Positions 33,202 to 43,252 of a DNA stretch of 64,000 bases are shown here, piece by piece (within the stretch, counting starts at the first letter, position 1; the number at the start of each line of letters is the position of its first letter). The stretch spans positions 186,001-250,000 of the forward strand of contig NZ_JAUSVO010000007.1 of assembly GCF_030814715.1 (NCBI RefSeq), written 5' to 3'. A program made the translations under genes and the position numbers. The notes under the pieces were generated by a model. The model saw nothing but the letters and a program-made list of their open reading frames with translations. It was not told the DNA's origin and did no database searches. Source of the stretch: Kaistia dalseonensis (GTDB taxonomy: Bacteria > Pseudomonadota > Alphaproteobacteria > Rhizobiales > Kaistiaceae).

Positions 33202-35517
33202 TCAGATCGCACGTGGGCCGTTTGGGAGGTTGGCGTGCGTGCGAGGGTGGGTGGACCGACGCATGAACGCCATGACATCGTGGCCGGCCATCGGCTCGGC
33301 GACGAAATAGCCCTGCACGATATTGCAGCCGAGCGCGCCCAATGCGTCGAGCTGCGCTCGCGTTTCGATCCCCTCGGCGACCACATCGAGGTCGAGCGCG
33401 GCGGCGAGCGTCACCACGGAACGCACAATCGCCCGCGTCTTGGAATTGGTCTCTACATCCCTGGTGAAGGACCGATCGATCTTCAGGCTGTCGGCTGGCA
33501 GCGACAGGAGATGGCTGAGGGACGCGAAACCGGTGCCGAAATCGTCGAGCGAGACCGACAGGCCGAGCTGGCGCAACTGGCTCAGCGTCTGGCTGATCCG
33601 TTCAGTGTCGCGCGACAGCACCGTCGTTTCCGTCACCTCGATCGTGAACTGCCGGCTCTCTACGCCGCCGGCGCGCAATTGTGCGTCGAGGTCTTCGGCG
33701 AAATCGGGTTGGCGCAGGTCGAACGCGGTCACATTCACGCTTACATGCGTCGCGAATCCGGCCTTTCGCCATTCGGCAATGTCTTCGATGACGCCACTGA
33801 TCATGACGCCGGTGAGGGCCTGCGCAATATCGGGCTCCTCGAGCCCATCGATGAAGGCGGCAGGCAGGAGAAGCCCGTCGACCGGATGCTGCCAGCGGGC
33901 GAGCGCCTCGAAGCCGATAATCTGTCCAGTCCTCAGATCCATCAGCGGCTGATAGTGTGGCACGATCTCGCCGGAAGCCAGACCGAGCCTCAATTGTCGC
34001 AGCAACTGGAAGCGCTTGTCGGCGTCCTCGCGCATCCCCGGCGTGAAGAATATGCTTTGGCGCCGGCCAGAGCGCTTGGCACGGTAGAGCGCCATATCCG
34101 CGGCCATCATCAGTTCGGGCGATGAGCGGCCATCGGTGGGATAGACCGATATGCCGATGCTGAGGTCGATCGGCGCGTTCTGTTGGGCGATGGTGAGTGG
34201 TGCTGTAACCGCGCCGATCATGCGGCGGACGGCGTTCGAGACATTCTCAATGTCGATGGCATCGGTGAACAATATGGCGAATTCGTCGCCACCCAGGCGA
34301 CCGTAAATGTCCGACTTCCTCAGCGCGCCCGAAAGCCGCTTGGCAACTTCGCGCAAGACCTGGTCGCCGGTATTGTGGCCAAGACTGTCGTTGATGTCCT
34401 TGAAGTGGTCGATGTCGATCGTGCAAAGCACGGCACCACGTCCACGTTCCTCGGCCTTCTTGAGAGCTTCGTCGAAGAGCTGTTCGAAGCGTGCGCGGTT
34501 CGGCAGACCCGTGAGGCTGTCATGGTGCGCAAGATGGATAAGCTCCCGCTCCAACACGCGATTGCGCGCGATTTCGTTGCGCAGTTCTTCGGCCGTTCGC
34601 TCGAGCGAGTCGTAGCTCGCCTTCAGGTCGTGCGCGCGCTGTTCCAGCAGGGTGTTGGCGGTGAGCAGTTCGTTGCGCTGCTTCTCGATCGCCCGTGACG
34701 CGGAGAGGATCGGACCGAGATCCGTATTGCTGACCGTCAGCCGATCACCCGTGGGAACAAGACGTAGTCGTCGTTCGACCATCTCGCCATGCAGGGGATA
34801 GCGGGTATCGAATATCTCGATCGTCTGCGTTTCTACCGACTGTACCAGACGAGAGAACACGCCATTGGTCACTGAGATCGGCCATCGTTCGAGGTAGCTG
34901 GTGCCGATCAGGCTGTCCGGTTGGGTCTTGAGGCGGGAGGCCGTCTCGGCATTGGCGGCCATCACGCGGAAGTCGACGATGCGACCGGCCTCGTCACGAA
35001 CGACGTCGAGGACGGTGATTCCATCAGAGCTTGCATCGAAGATGGCACGCAGCAGGTCGTTGACGTCGTCGCGCGGCCGGACATAGGCGATGATCGCGGG
35101 CGTGCTGCCATCGATCGCGATCGGCAGGATCAACCGCTCCGCCGTGCCCTTTCCCGTCAGGCGCTGCAGCGTGAACATTGGCCGACTTGCCTCGATCACC
35201 CAGCGATAGACTGCGCGAAAGGCCTGGGCGGCGGCGTTCTCGATATCCTCGATCTTGCGGTGCGAGGGATCGTGTCCAAACACCGCGACAACCCGCGCGC
35301 CGACATGCCGATAGCGCAGCGTGTCGCCTTCAGTGGCGAGCACCATCAGCCGCGTCGAGAGCGGCCCGTCGAGCTCGGCCTGGAAATCGGCGATTGCGGC
35401 AGGGCGCTCGGCAGCGATTCCGCGCCATTTCGCGAGCAGGTCGCGCACATCGGTGAAGTCCGTGATGCTCTCGATATCGTCCGTGAATTGTTCGAGAGCG
35501 TTCAGCACGGACAGCAC
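33202..35517 (-). CDS. GGDEF-EAL cyclic-di-GMP enzyme with PAS-like sensor region
   Basis: A 771-aa protein. Residues about 1-165 form an unknown GAF-like sensor segment, 165-280 a PAS-like domain, 285-335 a coiled coil (ASRAIEKQRNELLTANTLLEQ), then GGDEF (about 340-500) with intact catalytic LGGDEFAIL, and EAL (about 515-760) with intact GFEALARWQHP, DDFGTGFASLSHL and VAEGIET. Both cyclase and phosphodiesterase activities are therefore possible. No membrane helix is seen, so it is cytosolic. It neighbours the polysaccharide locus, a usual target of c-di-GMP. The start codon is GTG and uncertain. Confidence 0.92.
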   Translation of the reverse strand: MLSVLNALEQFTDDIESITDFTDVRDLLAKWRGIAAERPAAIADFQAELDGPLSTRLMVLATEGDTLRYRHVGARVVAVFGHDPSHRKIEDIENAAAQAFRAVYRWVIEASRPMFTLQRLTGKGTAERLILPIAIDGSTPAIIAYVRPRDDVNDLLRAIFDASSDGITVLDVVRDEAGRIVDFRVMAANAETASRLKTQPDSLIGTSYLERWPISVTNGVFSRLVQSVETQTIEIFDTRYPLHGEMVERRLRLVPTGDRLTVSNTDLGPILSASRAIEKQRNELLTANTLLEQRAHDLKASYDSLERTAEELRNEIARNRVLERELIHLAHHDSLTGLPNRARFEQLFDEALKKAEERGRGAVLCTIDIDHFKDINDSLGHNTGDQVLREVAKRLSGALRKSDIYGRLGGDEFAILFTDAIDIENVSNAVRRMIGAVTAPLTIAQQNAPIDLSIGISVYPTDGRSSPELMMAADMALYRAKRSGRRQSIFFTPGMREDADKRFQLLRQLRLGLASGEIVPHYQPLMDLRTGQIIGFEALARWQHPVDGLLLPAAFIDGLEEPDIAQALTGVMISGVIEDIAEWRKAGFATHVSVNVTAFDLRQPDFAEDLDAQLRAGGVESRQFTIEVTETTVLSRDTERISQTLSQLRQLGLSVSLDDFGTGFASLSHLLSLPADSLKIDRSFTRDVETNSKTRAIVRSVVTLAAALDLDVVAEGIETRAQLDALGALGCNIVQGYFVAEPMAGHDVMAFMRRSTHPRTHANLPNGPRAI

Positions 35518-35587
35518 CCTGTGGGTCGAATTGGCACAAACGTGCCTCGAACAGGTTTTACGAGTTCTTCGGCCGCGTTGCGTGGAC

Positions 35588-36949
35588 TTACGCTAACCTT
35601 AGGTAAAGTGAATAGTCCAAATCGGGGATTTCCGCAAAGAAGCGCTCGCATTCGGCTTTCTTGATCGCGAGGAATATCTCGACGAAGCGCGCGCCGAGCT
35701 GTCGCGGCAGGAAGTCTGATGATGCTGCGGCAGCGAGCGCGCCATGCCATGTCGTCGGCAGGCTCGGCGGGATCTGCTCATAGCCGTTCCCCACGATCGG
35801 CGCTCCAGGATCGATCCCTTTCTCGATCCCTTCCAGCATGCCGGCCAGAACCACCGCCAGGGCCACATAGGGATTGGCATCGGCGCCGCAGACACGTTGC
35901 TCCAGATGCCGGCTGGCCGGCGGCCCGGCGGTCACGCGCACCGGCACTGACCGGTTATCGATCGCCCATGCCGGCCCGACCGGCGCATAGGAATTCGGCT
36001 TGAAGCGGCGATAGGAGTTCGCATTCGGCGCGAAGAACGCCATGCTCTCGGCCATGGTGGCGAGCAGGCCGCCAATGGCGGATTTCAGCAGGGGGTTGGC
36101 CTCTCCTTCGCCGGCAAAGAGGTTCTGTCCGCTGGCATCGGCGAGGCTGGCATGTACATGCATGCCGCTGCCGGAGTAGTTCGCATAGGGCTTGGCCATG
36201 AAGGTGGCGACATAGCCGTGCTGCTCGGCGACACCCTTGACGAGGCGCTTGTAGAGAATGGCGTCGTCGGCGGCGCGCAGCGCATCTTCACGGTGGCCGA
36301 GCACGATCTCGAACTGGCCTGGCGCATATTCGGAAATCAAGGTCCGTGCGGGCAGCCCCATCGCCCTCGCGCCGGCATAGACGGCGTCGAGGAAGGGGGA
36401 AAAATCCTCGAGATCCTGAACGAGATAGGCCTGCAGCGGACCTTGGCGGAATCCGCTCTTGCCGACCGGCGGACGTGGACGTCCGCCAAGCATCGCCTCG
36501 CGATCGAGTAGATAAAATTCGAGCTCGATCGCGGCGACCGGATGATAGCCAGCCTGGTCGAGCCGTTCGACGACCCTCGCAACAGCGTGCCGCGGATCAG
36601 CCTCGCTCGCTGATCCATCCTTCTCATAGGAGGTCAGCACCAATTGCGCGGTCGGTGTCGCGCGCCAGGGCGAAAGCGTCAGGGTGCCCGGAACGGGCAT
36701 GCAGGCGCGGTCGGAATCGCCTTCATCCCAGACCAGCCCGGTTTCCTCGACATCGGCACCGGTGATATCGAGCGAGAGAATCGAGCAGGGCAGCGGGCGA
36801 CCATGCTTGTAGGTCCCGACGAGTTCTTCTCGCCGCAGGATCTTGCCGCGCTGGACGCCGCTCGGGTCTGTCAGGAAGGCCTCGAACTGCTCCACCTCGG
36901 GGTGGGCGTCGAGAAAGGCCGAGGCTTCGGTCGGATCGGGCCGGATCAT
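35588..36949 (-). CDS. Glutamine synthetase-family ligase (PuuA-like)
   Basis: A 453-aa member of the GlnA superfamily. Visible motifs are AAIELEFYLLD (metal Glu), APGQFEIVLGHRE, ATFMAKPYANYSGSGMHVHASL (His and substrate site), NSYRRFKPNSYAPVGPAWAIDNRSVPVRV and HLEQRVCGADANPYVAL. The layout matches gamma-glutamylamide synthetases such as PuuA rather than GlnA, which are used to glutamylate putrescine or other amines before oxidation. It overlaps the aminotransferase gene by four bases, so both act in one pathway, probably catabolism of an amine or amino acid. The exact substrate cannot be read. Confidence 0.88.
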   Translation of the reverse strand: MIRPDPTEASAFLDAHPEVEQFEAFLTDPSGVQRGKILRREELVGTYKHGRPLPCSILSLDITGADVEETGLVWDEGDSDRACMPVPGTLTLSPWRATPTAQLVLTSYEKDGSASEADPRHAVARVVERLDQAGYHPVAAIELEFYLLDREAMLGGRPRPPVGKSGFRQGPLQAYLVQDLEDFSPFLDAVYAGARAMGLPARTLISEYAPGQFEIVLGHREDALRAADDAILYKRLVKGVAEQHGYVATFMAKPYANYSGSGMHVHASLADASGQNLFAGEGEANPLLKSAIGGLLATMAESMAFFAPNANSYRRFKPNSYAPVGPAWAIDNRSVPVRVTAGPPASRHLEQRVCGADANPYVALAVVLAGMLEGIEKGIDPGAPIVGNGYEQIPPSLPTTWHGALAAAASSDFLPRQLGARFVEIFLAIKKAECERFFAEIPDLDYSLYLRLA

Positions 36950-38322
36950 GGCGCCACCATGCTGTCGTCCGTGATGGCGTCGAACGCGTCGCCCATCCTG
37001 TGGATCAGCGTCTGGACATCGTGCTCCGAGGTCATCGGGGAAATCAGCATCATGTTGTGAAAGGGCGTCAAGAGCACACCGCGATTGAGGAGGAAGAGGT
37101 GGATGGCACGTTCGAGCACGTGATCGATCGCGCGACGTGCCTCCGCACCGTCACGCAGGGGCCTCGGCCAGAAGATCAGTTCGACGCGTGCGCCGAGCCG
37201 GGCGACGCTCCAGGGGAGGTTGCGCGTGGCGATCAGGATTTCGAGCCCTTCGGCGAGGCGTTCCGCCAGGCCCAGCATATGGGCATAGGCCGCCTCCGTC
37301 ATGACGTGGCCCAAGCAGGCGCGGATCGCCGCCATGGCGAGCAGATTGCCGGAGAGCGTGGTGCCGATACCGCTATAGCCGGCCGGCTTCGCATCGAGCA
37401 CGGCCTGCATGGCCGCCTCGACCTCGGCCGTGAAGCCATAGACGGCGGCTGGAAGACCGCCCGCGACCGGCTTGCCGAGCACGAAGAAATCCGGCTTCAA
37501 CCGGGCCGAGCCGGTATGTCCGCCGAGCGCTGTCGAAATGGTGTGCGTCTCGTCGAGGCAGAGGAGCGCTCCGTGCCGTCGCGCAAGCGCGAAGAGGCCA
37601 TCGAGAAAGCCCGGCTCGGGCAGCACCATGGCCGTATTGGTCAGGGCCGGCTCTGTCAGGATCAGCGCCACGTCGCCCGAGGCCAGCGCGGCCTCGACGG
37701 CGCCGAGATCGTTGAAGGGAACGCAGACGGCATGAAGCGCCGTGTCCTGCACCTGTCCGACCAGGCTTTCGCGGGTCACCGTCTGCCCGTCGCGCAGCGA
37801 GACGAAGGTGTCGTCGACCTGCCCGTGATAGCCGCCGTCGAAGACGAGGATCTTGGGGCGGCCCGTTATGGCGCGCGCCCAGCGGATCACGCCGCGATTG
37901 GCATCGCTCGCCGTTGCCGTGACTTGCCAGAAGGGCAGGCCAAAACGCTCGAAGAGCAGTTCCCCGACTGGCGCGACATCCACGCTCGGCAGCATCGCCG
38001 TGAGGCCGCGTTGCGCCTGATCGGCGATCGCCTGCGCGATGGCAGGCGGCGAGTGGCCAAAGAGGGCACCGCTGTCGCCGAGGCAGAAGTCGATATAGCG
38101 GTTGCCGTCCGCATCCTCAATGGTGGCGCCTTGGGCGGACACGATCGAGAGCGGGAAGGGTGTCTCCCAGTCCAGCATCCAGTGCAGCGGCACGCCGCCT
38201 GGGAAGTGCCGTCGTGAAAGCGGCGCGAGCTTTTCCGAGTTGGGCCGTGCCGCGGCGTAGGCTGCGAGTTCGGTCTCGATCAGCCAATGGGCTCGTCGAT
38301 GAAGCGATTCGTGATCGGTCAA
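36946..38322 (-). CDS. Class III (PLP) aminotransferase
   Basis: A 458-aa fold-type I aminotransferase similar to glutamate-1-semialdehyde mutase-like and omega-aminotransferases. The cofactor region is clear: CLDETHTIS (Asp pairing with the pyridine N), the Schiff-base Lys in FVLGKPVAGGLPAAVYG, and GYSGIGTTLSGN for the phosphate. The start TTG 38322 gives MTDHESLHRRAHWLIETEL and has no good ribosome-binding site, so it is uncertain. It is coupled by ATGA overlap to the PuuA-like ligase downstream, suggesting a two-step amine or amino-acid breakdown. Confidence 0.87.
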   Translation of the reverse strand: MTDHESLHRRAHWLIETELAAYAAARPNSEKLAPLSRRHFPGGVPLHWMLDWETPFPLSIVSAQGATIEDADGNRYIDFCLGDSGALFGHSPPAIAQAIADQAQRGLTAMLPSVDVAPVGELLFERFGLPFWQVTATASDANRGVIRWARAITGRPKILVFDGGYHGQVDDTFVSLRDGQTVTRESLVGQVQDTALHAVCVPFNDLGAVEAALASGDVALILTEPALTNTAMVLPEPGFLDGLFALARRHGALLCLDETHTISTALGGHTGSARLKPDFFVLGKPVAGGLPAAVYGFTAEVEAAMQAVLDAKPAGYSGIGTTLSGNLLAMAAIRACLGHVMTEAAYAHMLGLAERLAEGLEILIATRNLPWSVARLGARVELIFWPRPLRDGAEARRAIDHVLERAIHLFLLNRGVLLTPFHNMMLISPMTSEHDVQTLIHRMGDAFDAITDDSMVAP

Positions 38323-38419
38323 TTCAAAATATGGTCCCTGTCCGAGCTTGTCATAGCCCGAGGCAGGGACAGAAATGAAGGCCCCGCGCGCGTTTGCTCA
38401 TCCGCGCGAGGCCGAATTT

Positions 38420-38623
38420 CTAGGCGCCGCCGAGCGCTGCCTTCAGCATTGGCTGGCGTCGCACCTTGCGGGCGGCACGCTCGGCCGCCACGACATCCGG
38501 GAATACGACGCCTTCGAGGGCCGCAAAGGTGCGCTCGAGGGCATGAAACGCGAAGGCCCGCCCGGTTCTCACGAGAATGCCGGCGGCTTTGTCGTCGATC
38601 TCGATGATGTAGTTGTCAAACAC
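38420..38623 (-). CDS. Small hypothetical protein (67 aa)
   Basis: A 67-aa protein starting at GTG 38623, six bases after a perfect AAGGAGG ribosome-binding site that decides the start (the frame continues upstream to 38719 without such a signal). The sequence begins VFDNYIIEIDDKAAGILVR, then AFAFHALERTFAALEGVVFP and a basic helix AAERAARKVRRQPMLK. It looks like a small beta-beta-alpha protein and is well composed. I know of similar short proteins in rhizobia but no function. An opposite-strand frame (38375-38677) is rejected. Confidence 0.65.
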   Translation of the reverse strand: MFDNYIIEIDDKAAGILVRTGRAFAFHALERTFAALEGVVFPDVVAAERAARKVRRQPMLKAALGGA

Positions 38624-39123
38624 CGAAAACCTCCTTTCGCCGACCAACCACCATGCAAGGTTCGGGCCGACGATTGAGTGCGTGTTGTTGTCGAAGGTCG
38701 GACCGGTCTGAACCGGCACGCCTCAATGCTGTCGATCAGGATGGGTTCCGTGGACAGCGACACAGTTCGGTGGTGTGTTGCTGAGGTGACATGACAAAGA
38801 GGTTCTCGGGCATCGGATTTCTCCAGTTCGAGAAATTTCGGGCCACGAACGTCGTCCGTGGTGCTTTAGCGTTTGGTCTCGCGGCGCAAGCTGGTCCTCA
38901 AATCACCGCGGCATCGTCCTGACGCACCGACCATATGGTCTCGAACGGCGCCCTTTTACCAGCGACGCATTTCCTTTTTTTGACAGTGGACGAGTAAGGA
39001 TTTCTGTCGCTTTTTCCGGCGTTTGCCGGCCTGGCGACCGTCGCGGGGCGAGGGCCGGGCAATTGACAGCCGCCTCGGCCTGAAGCGTTGTTCGCGCAAA
39101 GACAATCTGCGGGAGCGAGAACC
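38624..39123 (+). other. 500-bp intergenic region before xylB
   Basis: No firm gene. A 43-codon frame at 38791-38922 with GAGG before its ATG is possible but weak (begins MTKRFSGIGFLQFEKF). Regulatory-looking sequence is present: an inverted repeat ATTTCTC/GAGAAAT (38817-38836), a perfect 12-bp palindrome GACCATATGGTC (38929-38940), and a TTGACA -35-like box at 38982-38987. These may belong to the xylB promoter or to the small gene on the other strand. Confidence 0.4.
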
Positions 39124-40596
39124 ATGGCCAGCTTCATCGGCATCGATATCGGGACATCGGCGGTCAAGGCCTTGCTGGTCGACGAGAACCAGATCGTGTT
39201 GGCCGAGACCGATGTCTCGCTGCCGATCTCCCGCCCGCATCCGCTCTGGTCCGAGCAGGACCCCGAGGATTGGTGGCGCGCCGTCGAGACGGCGGTCGGC
39301 CGGCTGCGCGAGGGTGCCCCCGCCGCTTATCGTGACGTGACAGCGATCGGACTATCTGGGCAAATGCACGGCGCGGTGCTCATGGATGAGGCGGACCGGA
39401 TCCTGCGCCCGGCGATCCTCTGGAACGATGGCCGCAGCCATGAGGAGTGCGCCGAGCTGGAGCGCCGCGTTCCTGACCTCGGCACGATCGCCGGCGTTCC
39501 CGCCATGCCGGGCTTCACCGCGCCTAAGCTGCTCTGGGTCGCGCATCACGAGCCCGAGGTCTTTGCGAAGGTCGCGCATGTGCTGCTGCCGAAGGACTAT
39601 GTCCGCCTGCGCATGACCGGCGATCACATCTCCGATATGTCCGATGCCGCGGGCACGCTGTGGCTCGACGAGGCGCGGCGAAACTGGTCCGAACCGCTGG
39701 TCGCCGCCACCGGGCTGCGCAACAGCGTCATGCCGCGCCTGGTCGAGGGATCGGAGGCCGCCTCCTGGCTTTCGCCGCAGATCGCGAGCAATTGGGGCCT
39801 GCCGCATTCGGTGATCGTCGCGGGTGGTGCCGGCGACGCGGCCGCAGGGGGCATCGGGATCGGCGCGATCGACGAGGGCGATGCCTTCATCTCGCTCGGC
39901 ACGTCCGGCCAGTTCTTCGTCGTCAATGAATCCTACCGTCCCTATCCCGAAGCCTTCGTGCACAGCTTCGCCCATGCGCTGCCCGACCGCTGGTTCCAGA
40001 TGGCGGCGATGCTCAATGGCGCGAGCGCACTCGCCTGGGCGGCCCGGCTGGTGGGCGAAGGCGACATTGCCGGCCTGCTCGCGCGGGTCGAGGCGACGCC
40101 GCCGAAGAACGAGGATCTGCTCTTCCTGCCCTATCTGGCCGGCGAGCGGACGCCCCATAACGATCCGTACGCCCGCGGCGTCTTCTTTGGCCTCGATGCG
40201 GCGACTGAGACGACCGACCTGATCCGCGCGGTCCTCGAAGGCGTCGCCTTTTCCTTTGCCGACGCGCAGGCAGCCCTGGCCAGCGCTGGCACCCGGCCGA
40301 AGCGCATGGGCGCGATCGGCGGCGGCGCGAAGAGCCCATACTGGATGCAGATCTTCGCCGATGTCCTCGGCGTGTCGGTGGTGCTGCATGAAGGGGGCGC
40401 CAAGGGGCCGGCCTTCGGCGCGGCGCGCCTCGCCATGCTGGCAGCCGGACATTCGGACCTCCACACCATATGCACGGCGCCGCCGATCAACAGCGTCATC
40501 GAGCCGAGCCTGGGTGCGGCCGATCGCTATGGCAGCAAGCTCGAGCGCTATCGCCGACTCTACAGCGTGCTGAAGGCTGAATTTCCGCGTCACTGA
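39124..40596 (+). CDS. xylB: Xylulokinase
   Basis: A 490-aa FGGY-family sugar kinase. GIDIGTSAVKALLVD (phosphate 1), the xylulokinase signature LSGQMHGAVLMD, ILWNDGRSHEEC, the DAAGTLW active-site region with Asp, and GGGAKSPYWMQIFADVLG (adenosine binding) are all typical. It phosphorylates D-xylulose with ATP, feeding the pentose-phosphate pathway. Start ATG 39124 begins MASFIGIDIG; the open frame upstream is not conserved. It is followed by a ROK repressor and sugar ABC transporter, a common catabolic arrangement, but no xylose isomerase is in view. Confidence 0.94.
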   Translation: MASFIGIDIGTSAVKALLVDENQIVLAETDVSLPISRPHPLWSEQDPEDWWRAVETAVGRLREGAPAAYRDVTAIGLSGQMHGAVLMDEADRILRPAILWNDGRSHEECAELERRVPDLGTIAGVPAMPGFTAPKLLWVAHHEPEVFAKVAHVLLPKDYVRLRMTGDHISDMSDAAGTLWLDEARRNWSEPLVAATGLRNSVMPRLVEGSEAASWLSPQIASNWGLPHSVIVAGGAGDAAAGGIGIGAIDEGDAFISLGTSGQFFVVNESYRPYPEAFVHSFAHALPDRWFQMAAMLNGASALAWAARLVGEGDIAGLLARVEATPPKNEDLLFLPYLAGERTPHNDPYARGVFFGLDAATETTDLIRAVLEGVAFSFADAQAALASAGTRPKRMGAIGGGAKSPYWMQIFADVLGVSVVLHEGGAKGPAFGAARLAMLAAGHSDLHTICTAPPINSVIEPSLGAADRYGSKLERYRRLYSVLKAEFPRH

Positions 40597-40805
40597 TGTC
40601 GCACGGGCCCACGCCGCCACGTACCGCCTGGCCGATGAAACCGCTTCTGGGTTTTCGCGCCTGCACAATCCCCGCGCGCACCGGTCCCGCATTGCAGGAT
40701 CGAATGTCCATTGACTCGGTCGCTGGGCAGGCGGATTAATTGAAGCAAGATAAGTTAATAATGCGGCCGATCTAAAAGGCCGCGAAGGCAGCCTGGGAGG
40801 CCGTC

Positions 40806-42077
40806 TTGGAGAGCGTTGGACTGGGCCGTGGAAGCAATTCCGCGCAGCTTCGCCGCTACAATGAGCGTCTCGTCCTGCAACGGCTGCGCCGGGCGGGCGA
40901 GGCGTCGAAGGCCGATCTCGCCCGTGCCGCTGACCTCACCAATACCGCCGTCGGCGCCATCATCCAGAAGCTCGAAGGCCTGGGCCTTATCGAGGCTGTC
41001 GGAAAGCGTCATGATGGCGGCAGGGGGCAGCCTGCCACGATGCTGCGCCTCAATCCGAAGGGCGCCTATGGCATCGGCGTTCGGCTCGATCGCCGCCTGA
41101 CGGAGACGATCCTGATCGATTTTGACGGCCATGCCATGGCGCGCCGCGCCTATGACATCGTACTGCCACGGCCGGATAAGGCGCTCGATATGGTCGAGCG
41201 CGACATTCGCGATCTGTTGGCGCTTCTCGATCGGTCCGAGCGTGATCGTTTCGCCGGCATCGGTCTCGCCCAGCCCTATAATCTGGGCGCCTGGCTCGGA
41301 CGCCTCGACCTGCCGACCGACACATTCTCCCTCTGGGAGGACTTCGACTTCGCCGCCCGGCTGGAAGAGCGCATCGGGCTGCCTGTCTTCGCCGAGAATG
41401 ACGGCAATGCGGCCGCAATTGCCGAGCTGTTCTACGGTGTCGGCCGGCGCGCGGACGATTTCTTCTATCTCTTCATCGGTCCCGCGATCGGCGGCGGAAT
41501 CGTCGTCGACGGCGATTGCCTGCGCGGCAGCCTCGGCAATGCCGGCGACGTGGCGGTCATCCCCGTTGCGCCGAGCCGGCTCGCTTCGGCGCCCCAATCG
41601 GCGGATGGTCGCGAATTGCTCATTACGCGCGCCTCGCTCAATGCGCTCGGCCGCCATCTGCAGCATAACGGCGTTCCGACAGCCTCGGCCTCCGAAATGG
41701 AGGCCGCCTTTGCCAAGGGCCATCCGGCGGTGTGCGAATGGCTCGACGACGCCGTCGACGCCCTTGCGCCGGCACTCTGGACAGCCTTTGCCCTGCTCGA
41801 TGTGCCGCTTCTGGTGGTCGACGCCGACATTGATGGCGGCCTCGTCGACGCGCTGATCGGCCGCCTCGGCGCCGCGTTGGCAGAGCAGGCGCCGGAAGCG
41901 CGCCGGCCGCCGCGCATTCTGCACGGCTCGTTCGGACGGGACGCCGGCGCGATCGGCGCCGCGAGCCTGCCGATGTTTTTCAGCTTCTCGCCGCGCGCGT
42001 CGATCCTGACGCGTGGGGGCGATGAAAGGGACATGATCGCCGCGACCGCGCCGGGAGGGGCGCGGGCTGGCGAATAG
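40806..42077 (+). CDS. ROK-family transcriptional repressor
   Basis: A 423-aa regulator: an N-terminal MarR-like winged helix ([44 protein letters not shown]) and a ROK sugar-binding domain (about 90-400). The start is TTG 40806, right after GGGAGG at good spacing. Note that the canonical ROK zinc motif with CxCGxxGC is not visible (the matching region is [10 protein letters not shown]), as in some other NagC/XylR relatives. It lies between xylB and frcBCA and probably represses one or both until a sugar binds. A GCGGCC/GGCCGC hairpin and a TTAATT...AGTTAA imperfect dyad (40736-40783) sit just upstream as a possible operator. Confidence 0.9.
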   Translation: MESVGLGRGSNSAQLRRYNERLVLQRLRRAGEASKADLARAADLTNTAVGAIIQKLEGLGLIEAVGKRHDGGRGQPATMLRLNPKGAYGIGVRLDRRLTETILIDFDGHAMARRAYDIVLPRPDKALDMVERDIRDLLALLDRSERDRFAGIGLAQPYNLGAWLGRLDLPTDTFSLWEDFDFAARLEERIGLPVFAENDGNAAAIAELFYGVGRRADDFFYLFIGPAIGGGIVVDGDCLRGSLGNAGDVAVIPVAPSRLASAPQSADGRELLITRASLNALGRHLQHNGVPTASASEMEAAFAKGHPAVCEWLDDAVDALAPALWTAFALLDVPLLVVDADIDGGLVDALIGRLGAALAEQAPEARRPPRILHGSFGRDAGAIGAASLPMFFSFSPRASILTRGGDERDMIAATAPGGARAGE

Positions 42078-42160
42078 GACTCGGGAGGAGCCGAGGGCGT
42101 CGCGGAGAAACTGGTCGCTTCGCGGAGGCCACAACGAATAACGGCCAGGGAGGAACTGAA

Positions 42161-43162
42161 ATGCTGAAGAAGCTTCTGCTCGCCGGCAGCATTCTCGCGC
42201 TGTCGGCCTTGCCGGTGCTCGCCGACGAGACGATCGGCCTGATCACCAAGACGGAAACCAACCCCTTCTTCGTCAAGATGCGCGAGGGCGCGCAAGCCAA
42301 GGCCAAGGAACTCGGCATCACGCTGATCACCGCGGCAGGCAAATATGACGGCGACAATGACGGCCAGGTTGCCGCGATCGAGAACCTGATCGCTGCCGGC
42401 GCCAAGGGCTTCGCGATCGTTCCCTCAGATTCGAAGGCCATCGTGCCGACGATCAAGAAGGCGCGCGATGCCGGGCTGATGGTCATCGTGCTCGATACGC
42501 CCCTCGATCCCATGAACGCCGCCGACGCGACCTTCGCGACCGATAATCGCAAGGCCGGCATGCTGATCGGCGAATGGGCCAAGGGCACGCTTGGCGACAA
42601 GGCCGCTGATGCCAAGGTCGTCTTCCTCGATCTGGCGACCAACCAGCCGACCGTCGATTTCCTGCGCGACCAGGGCTTCATGCAGGGCTTCGGCATCGAC
42701 GTGAAGGACCCGAACAAGATCGGCGATGAGAGCGATCCGCGCATCTGCGATCACGAAATCAGCCAGGGCGACCAGGAGAAGGGCCGCACGGCAATGGAGA
42801 ACGCGCTGCAGAAATGTCCTGAGGTGAATGTCGTCTACACGATCAACGAGCCGGCAGCCGCCGGCGCGTGGGAAGCGTTGAAGGCGGTCGGCAAGGATGA
42901 TGGCAGCGTGCTGATCGTGTCGATCGACGGCGGCTGCCCGGGCGTCAAGAACGTGCAGGCCGGCGTCATCGGCGCCACCAGCCAGCAATATCCGCTGAAG
43001 ATGGCGGCCATGGCGCTCGAGGCGATCCATGCCGGCAAGATCCCGGCGATCGATCCGGCGGTCGGGTTCCTCGATACGGGCGCCCAGTTGATCACCGCGA
43101 AGCCGGTCGACGGCGTGCCGTCGATCTCGGTCGACGAAGGCCTCAAGCTCTGCTGGGGCTGA
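42161..43162 (+). CDS. frcB: Sugar ABC transporter substrate-binding protein, FrcB type
   Basis: A 333-aa periplasmic binding protein with signal peptide (cleavage after LPVLA). [72 protein letters not shown] and the terminal CWG match the Sinorhizobium FrcB protein, which binds fructose, mannose and ribose. An excellent GGAGG ribosome-binding site precedes ATG 42161. It is the first gene of an frcBCA operon. Ligand is inferred from similarity. xylB nearby leaves pentoses open. Confidence 0.9.
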   Translation: MLKKLLLAGSILALSALPVLADETIGLITKTETNPFFVKMREGAQAKAKELGITLITAAGKYDGDNDGQVAAIENLIAAGAKGFAIVPSDSKAIVPTIKKARDAGLMVIVLDTPLDPMNAADATFATDNRKAGMLIGEWAKGTLGDKAADAKVVFLDLATNQPTVDFLRDQGFMQGFGIDVKDPNKIGDESDPRICDHEISQGDQEKGRTAMENALQKCPEVNVVYTINEPAAAGAWEALKAVGKDDGSVLIVSIDGGCPGVKNVQAGVIGATSQQYPLKMAAMALEAIHAGKIPAIDPAVGFLDTGAQLITAKPVDGVPSISVDEGLKLCWG

Positions 43163-43252
43163 TCGATCTGCGCCGCCCAATGGCGGAAATCGTCGTAAAC
43201 GCGTGGGGGTGCTTCGGCACCCTCACGATGAGGCGTCGGGGAGGACAGCCTA

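Noticed and set aside
38375-38677. 100-codon plus-strand frame opposite the 67-aa gene
   Set aside because: Poor composition, whereas the minus-strand gene has a perfect ribosome-binding site and protein-like sequence.
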